Positions 1 to 9,247 are shown, numbered from the stretch's first letter. The stretch is DNA of 64,000 bases from Streptomyces aurantiogriseus (GCF_014649375.1 NZ_BMSX01000005.1:186001-250000); one strand, 5' to 3'. The notes: generated from the letters alone by a model not told the origin. Program-made: numbers and translations.

Positions 1-1
1 G

Positions 2-100
2 ACGGGCGGGCTGCCTGTGTGGGGGCTGATCCTCGCACTCGGCATCGGTGTCGTGATCGCCCGTCCAGGCGCGTACTCCGTGCTGGGAGCCCATCGATGA
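2..100 (+). CDS. C-terminal end of a membrane protein (partial)
   Basis: The reading frame enters from outside the window and ends at a TGA that overlaps an ATG (ATGA, 97-100). The visible 32 residues form one hydrophobic stretch (VWGLILALGIGVVIA) followed by a short basic tail ending in AHR, typical of a last membrane helix. It lies directly upstream of an ABC ATPase gene and is probably in the same operon, perhaps as another membrane component. The family cannot be named from this fragment. Confidence 0.55.
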   Translation, partial: TGGLPVWGLILALGIGVVIARPGAYSVLGAHR

Positions 101-120
101 CCATCGGAAAGGACCATCAC

Positions 121-930
121 ATGACGTCCGCGGTGAGTGCGGCCGACATCGCACCGACGGCCTACGCCTGGGAGATCCGGGCCGCCGGGCTGAAGGTCAG
201 GGTCGGCAGGAAACGGATGGCCGTCGACGGCCTTGACCTGTCGCTGGGCACCGGCGTCCACGGACTTCTGGGACCAAACGGGGCGGGCAAGACCACCCTC
301 ATTCGGACGCTGGCCACCGTACTGCGCCCCACCGAGGGCACCCTGGAGCTGCTCGGCGAGTCCGTGGGCGGCATGGGCGAGCATCGTGCGGTGCGCCGCC
401 GGATCGGCTACCTGCCGCAGGAGTTCGGCTACTACAAGCGCTTCACGGTGCGCGAGTTCGTCGAGTACATGGCGTGGCTGAAGGAGGTGCCCAAGGCGGA
501 GATCCCCGCGGCGGTGCAACGTGCCGTGGAGCGGGTGGGTCTGGCGGACCGCGCCGACGAGAGGATGAAGGCCCTGTCGGGCGGCATGGTGCGCAGGGTC
601 GGCATCGCCCAGGCCATCGTCAACGACCCGACGATCCTGCTGCTGGACGAGCCGACGGTCGGCCTGGATCCGGCGCAGCGGCTGCGCTTCCGCGAGCTGC
701 TGCAGGAGCTGGGCACGGACACCTGCGTGCTCGTGTCGACCCATCTGGTGGAGGACGTCGCCGCCGCCTGTACCGACGTGGTGCTCTTCGCCGAGGGGCG
801 ACTGGTCTTCCAGGGCACCCCGGACGAGCTGGCCGCGGCGGGCGGCCCCGAGCACGTGGGCGACAGCCCGCTGGAGCGCGGCTACTCGGCGCTGCTGCAG
901 GGCCCCGGCCAGGGACGGGGCGCCTGGTGA
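121..930 (+). CDS. ABC transporter ATP-binding protein
   Basis: Nucleotide-binding subunit that powers an ABC-2 type exporter at the cytoplasmic membrane. Visible motifs in order are Walker A (GPNGAGKT), the Q-loop region (LPQEFGYYKRFT), the signature LSGGM, Walker B (ILLLDEPTVGLDP) and the switch histidine (STHLVEDV). The LPQEFG-type Q loop is common in ATPases of bacitracin/multidrug-like exporters. The start at 121 has GGAAAGGA just upstream; an in-frame ATG at 97 overlaps the previous stop and is possible. The stop overlaps the GTG of the next membrane gene, so these genes are translationally coupled. The substrate is unknown. Confidence 0.95.
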   Translation: MTSAVSAADIAPTAYAWEIRAAGLKVRVGRKRMAVDGLDLSLGTGVHGLLGPNGAGKTTLIRTLATVLRPTEGTLELLGESVGGMGEHRAVRRRIGYLPQEFGYYKRFTVREFVEYMAWLKEVPKAEIPAAVQRAVERVGLADRADERMKALSGGMVRRVGIAQAIVNDPTILLLDEPTVGLDPAQRLRFRELLQELGTDTCVLVSTHLVEDVAAACTDVVLFAEGRLVFQGTPDELAAAGGPEHVGDSPLERGYSALLQGPGQGRGAW

Positions 931-2324
931 ACACGCGTGTCCTGCGCATCGAGCTGAAGCGCTCCGTCGCCCCGGGGGCCGGCGCCGTGGTCCTGACGAC
1001 GGCGCTGGCGTTCCTGTACCTGCTGAACGCCGGGTGGTGGACGGGCACCACGGCGTGGACGGCCCAGTGGACATCCCTGGCGCTGTGGACCCGCTCCCTG
1101 CTGTTCTACCTATGGCCGCTGGCCGTGGGGCTCGGGGCGCTTCAGGGTCTGCGCGACCACCGCTCGAAGATGTCCGAGCTGCTGACGAGTACGCCGCGGC
1201 CCGCCCGGCACCGCGCGGCCACGCTGGCGGGCGCGACGGCGATCACGCTGGCCTCGGCCTTCGCGCTGCTCATCCTCGTGGGCGCGGTCCAGGTGCTCGC
1301 CCACACCGAGTACACGCACCTCGGATGGCTGCCGATCTCGCTGGTGGGGGCACTCTCTCTCGTCGCGGGGGCCGTGCTGGGCATGGGGGCCGGGCGGGCC
1401 CTGCCGACCGTGCTCACCCCGCCCTTGCTGGCCATGGGCGCCTTCGTGTTCACGGCGCTCATGCACATGTCGTTGGGCCGGACGGAGACGACCACGGCGG
1501 CGGGGGTCCCGAGCACGGAGCCGAACCGGATCTCGCTGCTGTCACCGGCGGTGCAGGAGGTGCGCGATGTGCTTGTCACGCTCTCCGCGTCCGTGCACGT
1601 CGGGCAGACGATCTGGCTGCTCGGCCTGGCCGCGACCGGCTTCGTGCTGCTGGTCGCCGCGACCCCGCGCGCCCGGCTGATCGCCCTGACGCCCGCCCTG
1701 GCGGGCGCGGTGATCGCCCTGCTCGTCCTCCCCACCGACCCGCGCCGGATGTATGTCGTCGACGAGGCCGCCGCGGAGCTGGTGTGCGACGGCCCAGTGT
1801 GCGTGACGAAGACGCACCAGGCACAACTCATCGACCTCGCGGGTCCCGGCAAAAAGGCGCTGCGCCTGCTGCACGACGCCTTGGGCGGCCAGGCACCGGT
1901 CTCCGTCCGGGAGAACACCTCCTTGCTGCCGGACGGCTCCATACCGCAGTGGTCCCGCAAGACCGTGCTCTTCGACGTCGACGACGACATCATCGCCGCC
2001 GCGCAGGGCGAGGAGCTGACCTGGGCCCTGATCGCCAAAGGCATGGTGCCAGGGTGTTCCCCGGTCGGCTGGAGCGGCATGGGGGAAGATGACATCGCGC
2101 AGACCGTCGCCGTGGGCTGGGTCCTCGGGGACCTCAGGTCGCTGCCCGGCACAGGCTCAGCAAGCTGGCGCCGCGAGGTCGACGCCGAGGCCCGCCCGGT
2201 GTGGAAGGAACTCAAGGCGCTGCCGCGCGCCGAGCAGCTCTCACGGATCAACGCGATGCGCGCCGCCGCACTCTCCTGCAAGGGCGACGCGTTCGACGCG
2301 CTGAACGGCGGTGCGTCCCGGTGA
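927..2324 (+). CDS. ABC transporter membrane protein, 465 aa
   Basis: Integral membrane partner of the upstream ATPase, starting at a GTG that overlaps the ATPase stop (GTGA). The first ~270 residues contain about six hydrophobic segments (e.g. AVVLTTALAFLYLLNAG, FVLLVAATPRARLIALTPAL). The C-terminal ~190 residues are soluble, contain cysteines (LVCDGPVCVTK, MVPGCSPVGW, AALSCKG) and are probably extracytoplasmic. The layout resembles ABC-2 permeases fused to an exported domain, but no named subfamily is recognised. It overlaps the next gene by four bases (GTGA), so at least three genes form one unit. Confidence 0.85.
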   Translation: MNTRVLRIELKRSVAPGAGAVVLTTALAFLYLLNAGWWTGTTAWTAQWTSLALWTRSLLFYLWPLAVGLGALQGLRDHRSKMSELLTSTPRPARHRAATLAGATAITLASAFALLILVGAVQVLAHTEYTHLGWLPISLVGALSLVAGAVLGMGAGRALPTVLTPPLLAMGAFVFTALMHMSLGRTETTTAAGVPSTEPNRISLLSPAVQEVRDVLVTLSASVHVGQTIWLLGLAATGFVLLVAATPRARLIALTPALAGAVIALLVLPTDPRRMYVVDEAAAELVCDGPVCVTKTHQAQLIDLAGPGKKALRLLHDALGGQAPVSVRENTSLLPDGSIPQWSRKTVLFDVDDDIIAAAQGEELTWALIAKGMVPGCSPVGWSGMGEDDIAQTVAVGWVLGDLRSLPGTGSASWRREVDAEARPVWKELKALPRAEQLSRINAMRAAALSCKGDAFDALNGGASR

Positions 2325-2896
2325 GATGGCTGACGCTGTACGCGCGCTCGCGTCAGGTACCCGCGTCGCTCGCCGCGGTGGTGATCAGCGCGGTGGCGGT
2401 GTGGGCACTCGCCCGGGACGGGGGCGAGGGGCCCGGTGATCCGCGGCTGCCCGTGCTCGTCCTCGCTACGGGGGCGATGGCGGCCTCGATCGGGCTCGGC
2501 GGGCAGGACCTCGCGCTGGACCGGACGGCCGCGATCCGCTGGGTGCCCCGCAGAGCGGCACACGTGCTGCTCGCCGGCGCGGTCGTCGGCACGGCGCTGC
2601 TGACAGTGCGGACGATGGGCGGGGACATGGCCACCACCGCGTTCGTCGTCCGGGACAGCGCGGGCCTGATGGGACTGGTCGCCCTGGGCGCGGCGCTCTC
2701 GGGCGGCCAGTACGCATGGACGCTGCCGTTCTCCTGGCTCTCGTTCTCGTTCTTCGCCCCGCCCCCGACGAGTGCGCCGATGCAGGTGGCGACCTGGATG
2801 CTGCTGCCACCCGGCACGGCAGCGGGCACCTGGACGGCCCTGGTCCTCACGGTCGCCGGCACCGCGGCCTACGCCGTCGCGGGACCGAGACGGTAA
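2321..2896 (+). CDS. ABC-associated membrane protein, 191 aa
   Basis: Short polytopic membrane protein whose GTG start overlaps the stop of the preceding permease. It has about five hydrophobic segments (SLAAVVISAVAVWALA, VLVLATGAMAASIGLG, AHVLLAGAVVGTALL and others) separated by short charged loops, and no catalytic motif. The tight coupling indicates a second transmembrane subunit of the same exporter. The family is not recognised. The operon ends in a hairpin just downstream. Confidence 0.8.
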   Translation: MRWLTLYARSRQVPASLAAVVISAVAVWALARDGGEGPGDPRLPVLVLATGAMAASIGLGGQDLALDRTAAIRWVPRRAAHVLLAGAVVGTALLTVRTMGGDMATTAFVVRDSAGLMGLVALGAALSGGQYAWTLPFSWLSFSFFAPPPTSAPMQVATWMLLPPGTAAGTWTALVLTVAGTAAYAVAGPRR

Positions 2897-2914
2897 CCGG
2901 ACCGGGACACGGCC

Positions 2915-2945
2915 GTGAGCGCTGCGGCGGGGCCGCGGCGCTCAC
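2915..2945. terminator. Hairpin between convergent genes
   Basis: GTGAGCGC (2915-2922) pairs with GCGCTCAC (2938-2945), and the stem continues inward through a G/C-rich core with one mismatch. It sits 18 bases after the ABC operon stop and before the end of the convergent SMI1/KNR4 gene, so it can serve both strands. There is no clear T-tract, as is usual in high-GC actinomycetes. Confidence 0.55.
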
Positions 2946-2961
2946 GAGGGCGGCGGCTTTT

Positions 2962-3486
2962 TCAGGGCAGGAATTCGTAGAACGGGCCGTCAGGAGCGAA
3001 GTTGCGAGAACACACCGTCACGTCCCTACCCTTGAGGTAGGCCAGCAACCAGTCACTGAACGTCATCTCGTAGAGAGTCCAGGCCGGACTGTCGAACTCC
3101 TGGACCACGACTCGCCAGGGCGACGATGGGTTGTCGGGAACGCGAAGGAGAACCGCCTCGCCCGTCATGGCCGTCGCCACCGGCATCAGTTCCCCGGGGT
3201 TCGCCCCCACCGGACTGGGCAGGAACTCCGCCATGTCCTCCTCGCGCCAGAGCTCGAGGTCCCCCCTGATGGTTTCTCCCAGACTGTGCAGAAGATGGCC
3301 GGCGGGGTGCTCCAGATACAACTGCCCGTTGATCTGGATCGAACCGTAGGCGTCCACGATCTCACGGAAGTCCGCAGGGAATTCGATACCGAGTTCCTGC
3401 TCCAGTTCGATCCATGGAGCCGGATCCGACCAGTTGAACCGGGGTTCGCCCAACAAGGCTGTGATCTCTGGGAGCGTTGCCACCAC
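2962..3486 (-). CDS. SMI1/KNR4 (SUKH) family protein
   Basis: Small cytoplasmic protein of the SUKH superfamily, many members of which are immunity proteins against secreted nuclease or deaminase toxins. The diagnostic segments are the N-terminal helix with WIELEQELGIEFPADFREIVDAYGS (read in short parts), then LYLEHPAG and the C-terminal YEMTFSDWLLAYLKG. Its 174 residues are normal for the family. It starts at the first of two tandem GTG codons, preceded by AAGGA. No toxin gene is adjacent, so it may be an orphan immunity gene or have a housekeeping role. Confidence 0.85.
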   Translation of the reverse strand: MVATLPEITALLGEPRFNWSDPAPWIELEQELGIEFPADFREIVDAYGSIQINGQLYLEHPAGHLLHSLGETIRGDLELWREEDMAEFLPSPVGANPGELMPVATAMTGEAVLLRVPDNPSSPWRVVVQEFDSPAWTLYEMTFSDWLLAYLKGRDVTVCSRNFAPDGPFYEFLP

Positions 3487-3682
3487 TAGGTCCTTCTAGA
3501 ACGTCGAGCCGATGCCTGTCTTGGAGTTGACCGCAGTACAGGAGAAGTCACCTCGACCCCCTGGGGTCCGTACATGGTCATTCCCACCTGAACGGTGACA
3601 GAACGGCCGAGCGAGGGTCTCCGTACATGAGTACGATCTCACCAGCCCCGCCACGCATCACTGACCGGTCGAGGAGACAGGC

Positions 3683-3801
3683 CTAGGGCGCGTATCGAGT
3701 CGTGACCATCGGGTGGTCCTGGTGAGGTCTTTGATCCAGATCATCGAGGCGTGCAGGTGGAGACTGGCGAGGTAGCTGTCGGGAGTCTTGTCGTATCGGG
3801 G
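3683..3801 (-). mobile_element. Solo end of an IS5-family element
   Basis: About 118 bases nearly identical to the left end of the complete IS at 8229-9320. It begins with the same CTAG, then the terminal repeat GGCGCGTATCGAGTCGTGA, and runs into the last ~35 codons of the transposase. Similarity stops abruptly near 3801. The rest of the 3487-3932 gap shows no other gene. It is in the same orientation as the full IS, so the two form direct repeats around the regulator/MMPL block. Confidence 0.78.
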
Positions 3802-3932
3802 GACTCACCGTCCCAGTTCCGGCCTCCTGGTACGTCACGCTCTGGGGCGGGTGAGGCACGTGGAGCCGACGTGAGCCGACCGGTGCACTGATGTCCGGGC
3901 GGGGACTCATGGGACATGGCCCAGCACCCGGC

Positions 3933-4595
3933 TCAGGTTCCGGGGAGGATACGGCGCGTTTCGTAGGCCCACATCGCGATCTCGACCCGGTTGCGGGCGC
4001 CGAGTTTGGCCATCAGGCTCGCCAGATGCGTCTTCACCGTGCTGAGGCTGATGTGCAGCGCGTCGGCGATCTCGGTGTTGGTCAGCCCGCGGGCGACGGC
4101 GACGAGCACCTGCTCCTCGCGGGCGGTGACGGGGGAGACCGGCTGGGCCACGGGCCGGCCGGCGGGCAGGTCCGCGAATGCCTGGAGCAGACGGACGGTG
4201 ACGCTTGGCGCGATGAGCGCCTCACCGTCGGACGCCGACCGTACGGCCTGCGCCAGAAGGTCCGGTCCCGTGTCTTTGAGGAGGAATCCGCGGGCGCCGG
4301 CACGCAGTGAGCCGTAGACGTACTCGTCGAGGTCGAACGTGGTGATGACGACCACGGCCAGCGGGTCGGCGACGCCCGGGCCGGCGACCAGCCGGGTGGC
4401 CTCGAGCCCGTCGAGTACGGGCATGCGGATGTCGAACAGGCAGACGTCGGGGCGTAGTTCGCGGGCCAGACGTACCGCTTCCCGCCCGTCGGCGGCCTCG
4501 CCGACCACCTCGATGCCGGGCTGGGCGTTCAGCATGATCCGCAACCCGGTGCGGATGATCGTCTGGTCGTCAGCGACGAGGACGCGAATGGACAC
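3933..4595 (-). CDS. NarL/LuxR-family response regulator
   Basis: DNA-binding regulator with an N-terminal receiver domain (residues 1-120; acidic pair D9-D10, probable phospho-acceptor D55 in CLFDIRMP, K in FLLKDTGP) and a C-terminal LuxR helix-turn-helix (LTNTEIADALHISLSTVKTHLASLMAKL). The GTG start at 4595 is chosen because the receiver domain begins there and a GAGGAG-like site precedes it; a longer frame upstream has no domain homology. It overlaps the 3' end of the kinase gene by 26 bases, a coupled kinase-regulator pair. The divergent MMPL gene is the likely target. Confidence 0.95.
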   Translation of the reverse strand: MSIRVLVADDQTIIRTGLRIMLNAQPGIEVVGEAADGREAVRLARELRPDVCLFDIRMPVLDGLEATRLVAGPGVADPLAVVVITTFDLDEYVYGSLRAGARGFLLKDTGPDLLAQAVRSASDGEALIAPSVTVRLLQAFADLPAGRPVAQPVSPVTAREEQVLVAVARGLTNTEIADALHISLSTVKTHLASLMAKLGARNRVEIAMWAYETRRILPGT

Positions 4596-5742
4596 CGCTC
4601 TCGCTCCTCGCTCTCGGCAGTTCGGCTTCGACATGCCAGCCCCGGTCGGTACCCGGGCCGGCTCGTAGTGTGCCGCCGAGCAGGGTCGCGCGCTCGCGCA
4701 GTCCGGTAAGTCCGTATCCGTCGCGACCCCGGCCGGTGCGCCGGCCGTTGTCGCGCACGCTCACCCGTACCGTGTGCCGTTCCGCGGCGACCCGAACGAC
4801 GAGCTCGGTCGCGTCGACCGCATGGCGCAGCGCGTTGGTCACCGACTCCTGCACGATGCGGTAGACGGCCGCGTCCACGGCCGGGGGCAGCGCGTCCAGT
4901 TCGCCGTCGAGCCCCAGGTCGACCCTGAGGCGGCCACCCGGGGTGCGCACCAGGCGCTCCAGATCCGCGACTCCGGCAGGGGGCGCCAGCTCGGCGCCGA
5001 CCCCGCGGTCGCGCAGCGCGGCGACCATGGCGCGCATTTCCTCCAGCGTGCGTGCCCCTTCCTCCTCGACCCCCTCCAGCGCCTCGACGGCGGCGGACGG
5101 GTCGGTGCCCGCGAGCACCCGGCCCGCCTGGGAGATGATCACCATGGCCGACACGTGGTGGGCCACCGTGTCGTGCAGTTCCCGGGCGAGCTGCTCGCGC
5201 TCGCGGGAGCGCACCTGCTCCAACTGCCGCTCGCGAGCGGTCACCCGGAACCGCACGGCAGCCCCGACCACGCCGGGCAGCAGCAGGAAGACGAAGCCCA
5301 CGACATTTTCGACGACCGGGGTCTCGTCCGTGACGGAGCACAGCGCGCCGGCCGCGAGGATCACCGCGCTGCCCAGCACGATCTCGCGTCCCGATCCCCA
5401 CCGGGGCAGCGCGTACACCAGCACGAGCACGACCGCGCCGGTGTACAGGCCGACGGGCTCGCGCGGTGCGGCGACGAGCGAGGCCACCTGAAGCAGGATC
5501 ACCGAGCCGAACGCCAGCGTGACCATCGCCAGGGGGCGGGTCCGGCGCCACAGGGGCAGCAGGCACAGCCATACGGCGAACATCACCGCCACCGGCCGCC
5601 ACACGACGTTCTCGCGCAGGGTGGCCTCCAGCGCGACACCGGCAAGGCCTGCGGCGAGCAGAGCCCAGTCCCGCCGCACCCGGGCGGGCGCGTCGGGCGG
5701 CCGGGGTTCGGTCCACAGGGTTCGCAGGTCGTCTCGGAGCAC
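4570..5742 (-). CDS. Two-component sensor histidine kinase, HisKA_3/DesK type
   Basis: Membrane sensor kinase of 390 aa. Residues 25-165 hold about five or six membrane segments with very short loops, so the signal is probably sensed within the membrane. The dimerisation/phosphotransfer helix carries His190 (RELHDTVAHHVSAM), and the HATPase domain follows (N box QESVTNALRHA, DNG, GYGLTGLRER). GTG start. It is transcribed before the response regulator it overlaps, and away from the MMPL gene. Such kinases often respond to cell-envelope or lipid stress. Confidence 0.95.
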   Translation of the reverse strand: MLRDDLRTLWTEPRPPDAPARVRRDWALLAAGLAGVALEATLRENVVWRPVAVMFAVWLCLLPLWRRTRPLAMVTLAFGSVILLQVASLVAAPREPVGLYTGAVVLVLVYALPRWGSGREIVLGSAVILAAGALCSVTDETPVVENVVGFVFLLLPGVVGAAVRFRVTARERQLEQVRSREREQLARELHDTVAHHVSAMVIISQAGRVLAGTDPSAAVEALEGVEEEGARTLEEMRAMVAALRDRGVGAELAPPAGVADLERLVRTPGGRLRVDLGLDGELDALPPAVDAAVYRIVQESVTNALRHAVDATELVVRVAAERHTVRVSVRDNGRRTGRGRDGYGLTGLRERATLLGGTLRAGPGTDRGWHVEAELPRARSESGVHSRPRR

Positions 5743-5917
5743 GGTTCTCAGCGTAGGGACCGCGGCGTGCCGCGCATCGGCCGAAAGGACGGTTCGTCAC
5801 TCCGCCCCGGGGCCGACGGATCCGCGGCCCACGGGCCGATGCCGCGGAGCGCCGTGGCGACGAGCCTCGGCATCGGCGGCCGTACAAGGACGGCCGACGA
5901 GGTGGTTGGAGGACCCG

Positions 5918-8179
5918 ATGCTGTCGAAAGCCCTGTTGCGCCTGGGCGCAAGCGCCGCCCGCCATCCCTGGCGGGTGATCGCGGCATGGCTGGTCGCCGC
6001 CACGCTCGCCGTCCTCGCCGCCGTCGCCTTCGGCGGGCGGACCGCGGACTCGATGACCGCTCCGGGACTGGACTCCCAACGGGCCGCGGAACTGATCGAG
6101 CGGGCCGGCACCGGCCAGGAGGGGATGACCGCCCAAGTGGTCGTCACCCCCCTCGACGGCGCTGCGACGTTCTTCGACGACGACGGCGCGCGCACCGCTC
6201 TCACGCGGCTGCAGGCCGAGGTGAAGCGGCTGCCGCACGTGCTCGGCACGAGCGACCCGGCGGGGGCACTCGACGCGGGCGGGGACACCGCCGTGCGCGG
6301 CGGCCTTGTCTCGGCCGACGGGCGGATCGCGGTCGTCCGGGTGCAGTACCCCGACCAGAGCCGGCTGTCGGCCGAAGACCTCGACGCCCTCGTCGATCTC
6401 GGCGACCGGCTGCGCGCCGAGCTGCCGCTGCGCATCGAGATGGGCGGGAACCTCTTCTACGCCTTCTCCGACCCCGACGGCGGCGCGAGCGAGCTGATCG
6501 GCCTCCTCGCCGCGGCCGCGATCCTGTTCCTGGCGTTCGGTTCGCTCGTCGCCGCCGCGCTGCCGATCGGCATGGCGGTCTTCGGGCTGACCGTCGGGGT
6601 CGCCACGATGACGGTACTGGCGGGGGTGACAGAGGTCCCCACCTTCGCACCGGTCCTGGGCAGCATGGTCGGGCTCGGAGTGGGCATCGACTACGCGCTG
6701 TTCGTGCTCGCCAGGCACCGGGAGTACCTCGCGTGCGGGCTCGATCCGCAGGCGGCGGCCGGACGAGCGGTGGCAACGGCGGGGCGGCCGGTGGTCTTCG
6801 CCGGCGGCACCGTCGTCGTGTCGATCCTCGGCCTGGCGGTCGCGAACGTGCCGTTCATGACGGTGGGCGGGGTTGCCGTCTCGATCGTCGTCCTGACGAT
6901 GGTGCTCGCGTCGGTGACGCTGCTGCCGGCCTTCCTCGGAGCGGCCGGCCCGCGTCTGGGCCGGGCCGGTCGGATCGGCCGGGCTCTTCGGGCCGGGCGG
7001 CTCTTCCGACGGCAGGGCGCGGCGCCGGACGCCGTCCCCGCCGCCGGATGGCGTCGCTGGATCGGGCACGTCAGCCGGCACCCGGTGCCGTACGCGGTCG
7101 GCGCGGCGGGGCTGCTGCTGACCGCGACGCTGCCCGTGCTCGGCCTGCGCGTCGGCCTGCCCGACGACGGCTCACTGCCCCACAGCCGTACCGAGCGCCG
7201 GGCCTACGACCTCGTCGCCGAGGGGTTCGGCCCGGGCACCAACGGTCCCCTCGTCATCGCCGCGGACCCCACCGGTGATCCGGGAGTGCTGGACCGACTC
7301 GTCGGGGCGGTCGCGGCGGATCCGGGCATCGCATCCGTCGCGCCGACGCACATCGATCGGGCCACCGGCATCGCGACCCTCGTGGTGTTCCCGACCACCA
7401 GCCCTCAGGACAAGGCCACGGCCGACACCATCGCCCGGCTGCGCACCGACGTGCTGCCCACGGCGATCGGGCACGGCCCGGCCAGGGCCCACGTCGGCGG
7501 CGCCGCCGCGAGCCTGTCCGATGTGGGCCAACGCACCAGCCAACGCCTGCCGGTGTTCGTCGCCGCCGTGCTGGCGATGTCGTTCCTGCTGCTGATGCTG
7601 GTCTTCCGCTCGATACTCGTACCGCTCAAGGCGGTACTGCTGAATCTGCTGAGCATCGGCGCGGCCTACGGCATCATGGTCGCGGTCTTCCAGTGGGGCT
7701 GGGGAGGCGCACTCATCGGGCTGGAAGCGACGGTTCCGATCGTGTCGTTCATCCCGATGTTCCTCTTCGCCATCCTGTTCGGCCTGTCGATGGACTACGA
7801 GGTGTTCCTCCTCTCCCGTGTACGCGAGGAGTACCTGCGCACCGGCGACAACGGCACGGCGATCGTTGAGGGCGTCTCGCGCACCGCCCGGATCATCACC
7901 TCGGCCGCCCTCATCATGGTGGCGGTCTTCCTGTCCTTCGCCGTCGCCGACGACCCCTCCACCAAAATGTTCGGGCTCGGCCTGGCCACCGCGATCTTCA
8001 TCGACGCCACGGTCGTACGCATGGTGCTGGTACCGGCGACCATGACACTCCTCGGCCGGACCAACTGGTGGCTGCCGAAGTGGCTGGACCGGATGCTTCC
8101 CCGCGGCCCGGTCGGCACCGACGACACCGACGCGGAATCCACGGGTGAGGCCCCGCGTCCACGGCTGGTCGACCGTTGA
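5918..8179 (+). CDS. MMPL family transporter, 753 aa
   Basis: RND-superfamily exporter related to mycobacterial MmpL proteins, which move lipids or hydrophobic metabolites across the membrane. It shows the duplicated layout: a first helix (HPWRVIAAWLVAATLAVLAAV), a large extracytoplasmic loop, five helices with the conserved VGIDYALF motif, then a repeat with GLSMDYEVFLLSRVREEY. Both Asp-Tyr proton-relay motifs are present. The ATG at 5918 has GGAGG six bases upstream; a longer upstream frame is not used. It is divergent from the kinase/regulator pair, which suggests control by that system. Confidence 0.95.
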   Translation: MLSKALLRLGASAARHPWRVIAAWLVAATLAVLAAVAFGGRTADSMTAPGLDSQRAAELIERAGTGQEGMTAQVVVTPLDGAATFFDDDGARTALTRLQAEVKRLPHVLGTSDPAGALDAGGDTAVRGGLVSADGRIAVVRVQYPDQSRLSAEDLDALVDLGDRLRAELPLRIEMGGNLFYAFSDPDGGASELIGLLAAAAILFLAFGSLVAAALPIGMAVFGLTVGVATMTVLAGVTEVPTFAPVLGSMVGLGVGIDYALFVLARHREYLACGLDPQAAAGRAVATAGRPVVFAGGTVVVSILGLAVANVPFMTVGGVAVSIVVLTMVLASVTLLPAFLGAAGPRLGRAGRIGRALRAGRLFRRQGAAPDAVPAAGWRRWIGHVSRHPVPYAVGAAGLLLTATLPVLGLRVGLPDDGSLPHSRTERRAYDLVAEGFGPGTNGPLVIAADPTGDPGVLDRLVGAVAADPGIASVAPTHIDRATGIATLVVFPTTSPQDKATADTIARLRTDVLPTAIGHGPARAHVGGAAASLSDVGQRTSQRLPVFVAAVLAMSFLLLMLVFRSILVPLKAVLLNLLSIGAAYGIMVAVFQWGWGGALIGLEATVPIVSFIPMFLFAILFGLSMDYEVFLLSRVREEYLRTGDNGTAIVEGVSRTARIITSAALIMVAVFLSFAVADDPSTKMFGLGLATAIFIDATVVRMVLVPATMTLLGRTNWWLPKWLDRMLPRGPVGTDDTDAESTGEAPRPRLVDR

Positions 8180-8246
8180 CTCAACTCCTGCCCGCCCTTG
8201 GCGTCCGGCACCTCAGCGCGTCACCTAGGGGCATATCGAGTCTTGA

Positions 8247-8789
8247 TCATCGGGTGGTCCTGGTGAGGTCCTTGATCCAGATCATCGAGGCGCGCAGGTG
8301 GAGACCGGCGAGGTAGCTGTCGGGAGTCTTGTCGTACCGGGTGGCGATGCCTCGCCATGCTTTGAGCTTGTTGATCAGGCGTTCGACGGTGTTCCGCTCC
8401 TTGTAGAGATCGGCGTCGTGGCTGACGGGTCGGCCACCTCTGGAGCCCTTCTTCTGGTTGGCGGCCTGGTCCTTCTTCTCCGGGATGACCGCCTTGATAC
8501 GGCGTTTGCGCAGGTGGGCGCGGTTTCCCCGGGACGAGTACGCCTTGTCCCCGGCGACCGCGTCCGGCCGGATGCGGGGTCGGCCGACGGGCCCGCGTAC
8601 CCGTACCTTCTTCAGGACGGGGATGAACTGCGGGCTGTCCGCTGCCTGGCCTGTGGTCAGGATGAACGCCAGCGGGCGGGACTTGCGGTCGGCGGCGAGG
8701 TGGACCTTGCTGGTCTGCCCGCCTCTGGAACGTCCGAGGAGGGCGGCCTTCAGCCGGAGTTTCCGCCGACGCCGGATGCGTCGTCGTTC
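8247..8789 (-). CDS. IS5-family transposase, second frame (orfB)
   Basis: Encodes the C-terminal half of the transposase in the -1 frame relative to orfA. It begins in the overlap with the basic run RRIRRRRKLRLK and continues LGRSRGGQTSKVHLAAD, GDKAYSSRGNRAHLRKR (second Asp) and KERNTVERLINKLKAWRG (Glu). It stops at 8247-8249, just inside the terminal repeat. There is no separate start codon with a ribosome site, which supports production as an orfAB fusion. The upper boundary given is approximate. Confidence 0.72.
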   Translation of the reverse strand, partial: ERRRIRRRRKLRLKAALLGRSRGGQTSKVHLAADRKSRPLAFILTTGQAADSPQFIPVLKKVRVRGPVGRPRIRPDAVAGDKAYSSRGNRAHLRKRRIKAVIPEKKDQAANQKKGSRGGRPVSHDADLYKERNTVERLINKLKAWRGIATRYDKTPDSYLAGLHLRASMIWIKDLTRTTR

Positions 8790-9247
8790 TTCCAGCGCGG
8801 GATCACTTTCGGTCTCTTGCCCGTTTCGCTCTTCGAGGCTGCCCCCTTTGACCTGGCCTTCTCCTCCTCGGCCGCGGCTTTCTCCAGGGCGGTGACGACG
8901 TCCTCGTCGAGGTGCATCCCGGCCGCGTCGTGGGGGGCTCGGGCGGTGGTGGAGTCGATGCTGACCAGGGACAGGTCCACCTCACCCCGCTTCGCGGCTT
9001 CCGTGATCAGGCCCTCCAGCAGGGCCTCGAAGACGCCGGCGTCACGCCACTGCCGGAAGCGGTTGTGGACGGTCGACCAGGCGCCGAACTCCGTCGGCAT
9101 CTCCCGCCACTGCCCGCCCGTCTTGAACCGCCGGATCACGCCCTCGAACTGCTGCCGCAGTCGCTCGGGGTACGGGCCGTACTCGCCGATCGGCAGGTAC
9201 GGCTCGATGAACTCCCAATCCGGATCGGTCAATTGCACTCGCGTCAC
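8750..9247 (-). CDS. IS5-family transposase, first frame (orfA)
   Basis: Encodes the N-terminal half of the transposase: the DUF4096-like domain (LTDPDWEFIEPYLP, GGQWREMPTEFGAWSTVHNRFRQW in short segments) and the first catalytic aspartate in SIDSTTARAPHDAAG. It ends with a TGA at 8750, within a region where the second frame is also open. The GTG at 9247 (VTRVQLTD) is the natural start, since residues upstream look non-coding. With orfB it makes one full-length enzyme through a -1 frameshift, the usual strategy in IS427-like members of this family. Confidence 0.8.
   Translation of the reverse strand: MTRVQLTDPDWEFIEPYLPIGEYGPYPERLRQQFEGVIRRFKTGGQWREMPTEFGAWSTVHNRFRQWRDAGVFEALLEGLITEAAKRGEVDLSLVSIDSTTARAPHDAAGMHLDEDVVTALEKAAAEEEKARSKGAASKSETGKRPKVIPRWKNDDASGVGGNSG

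Noticed and set aside
4529..7081. An 850-codon minus-strand frame across the kinase and MMPL genes
   Set aside because: It is a shadow of the histidine kinase and MMPL genes with low-complexity Arg/Gly composition.
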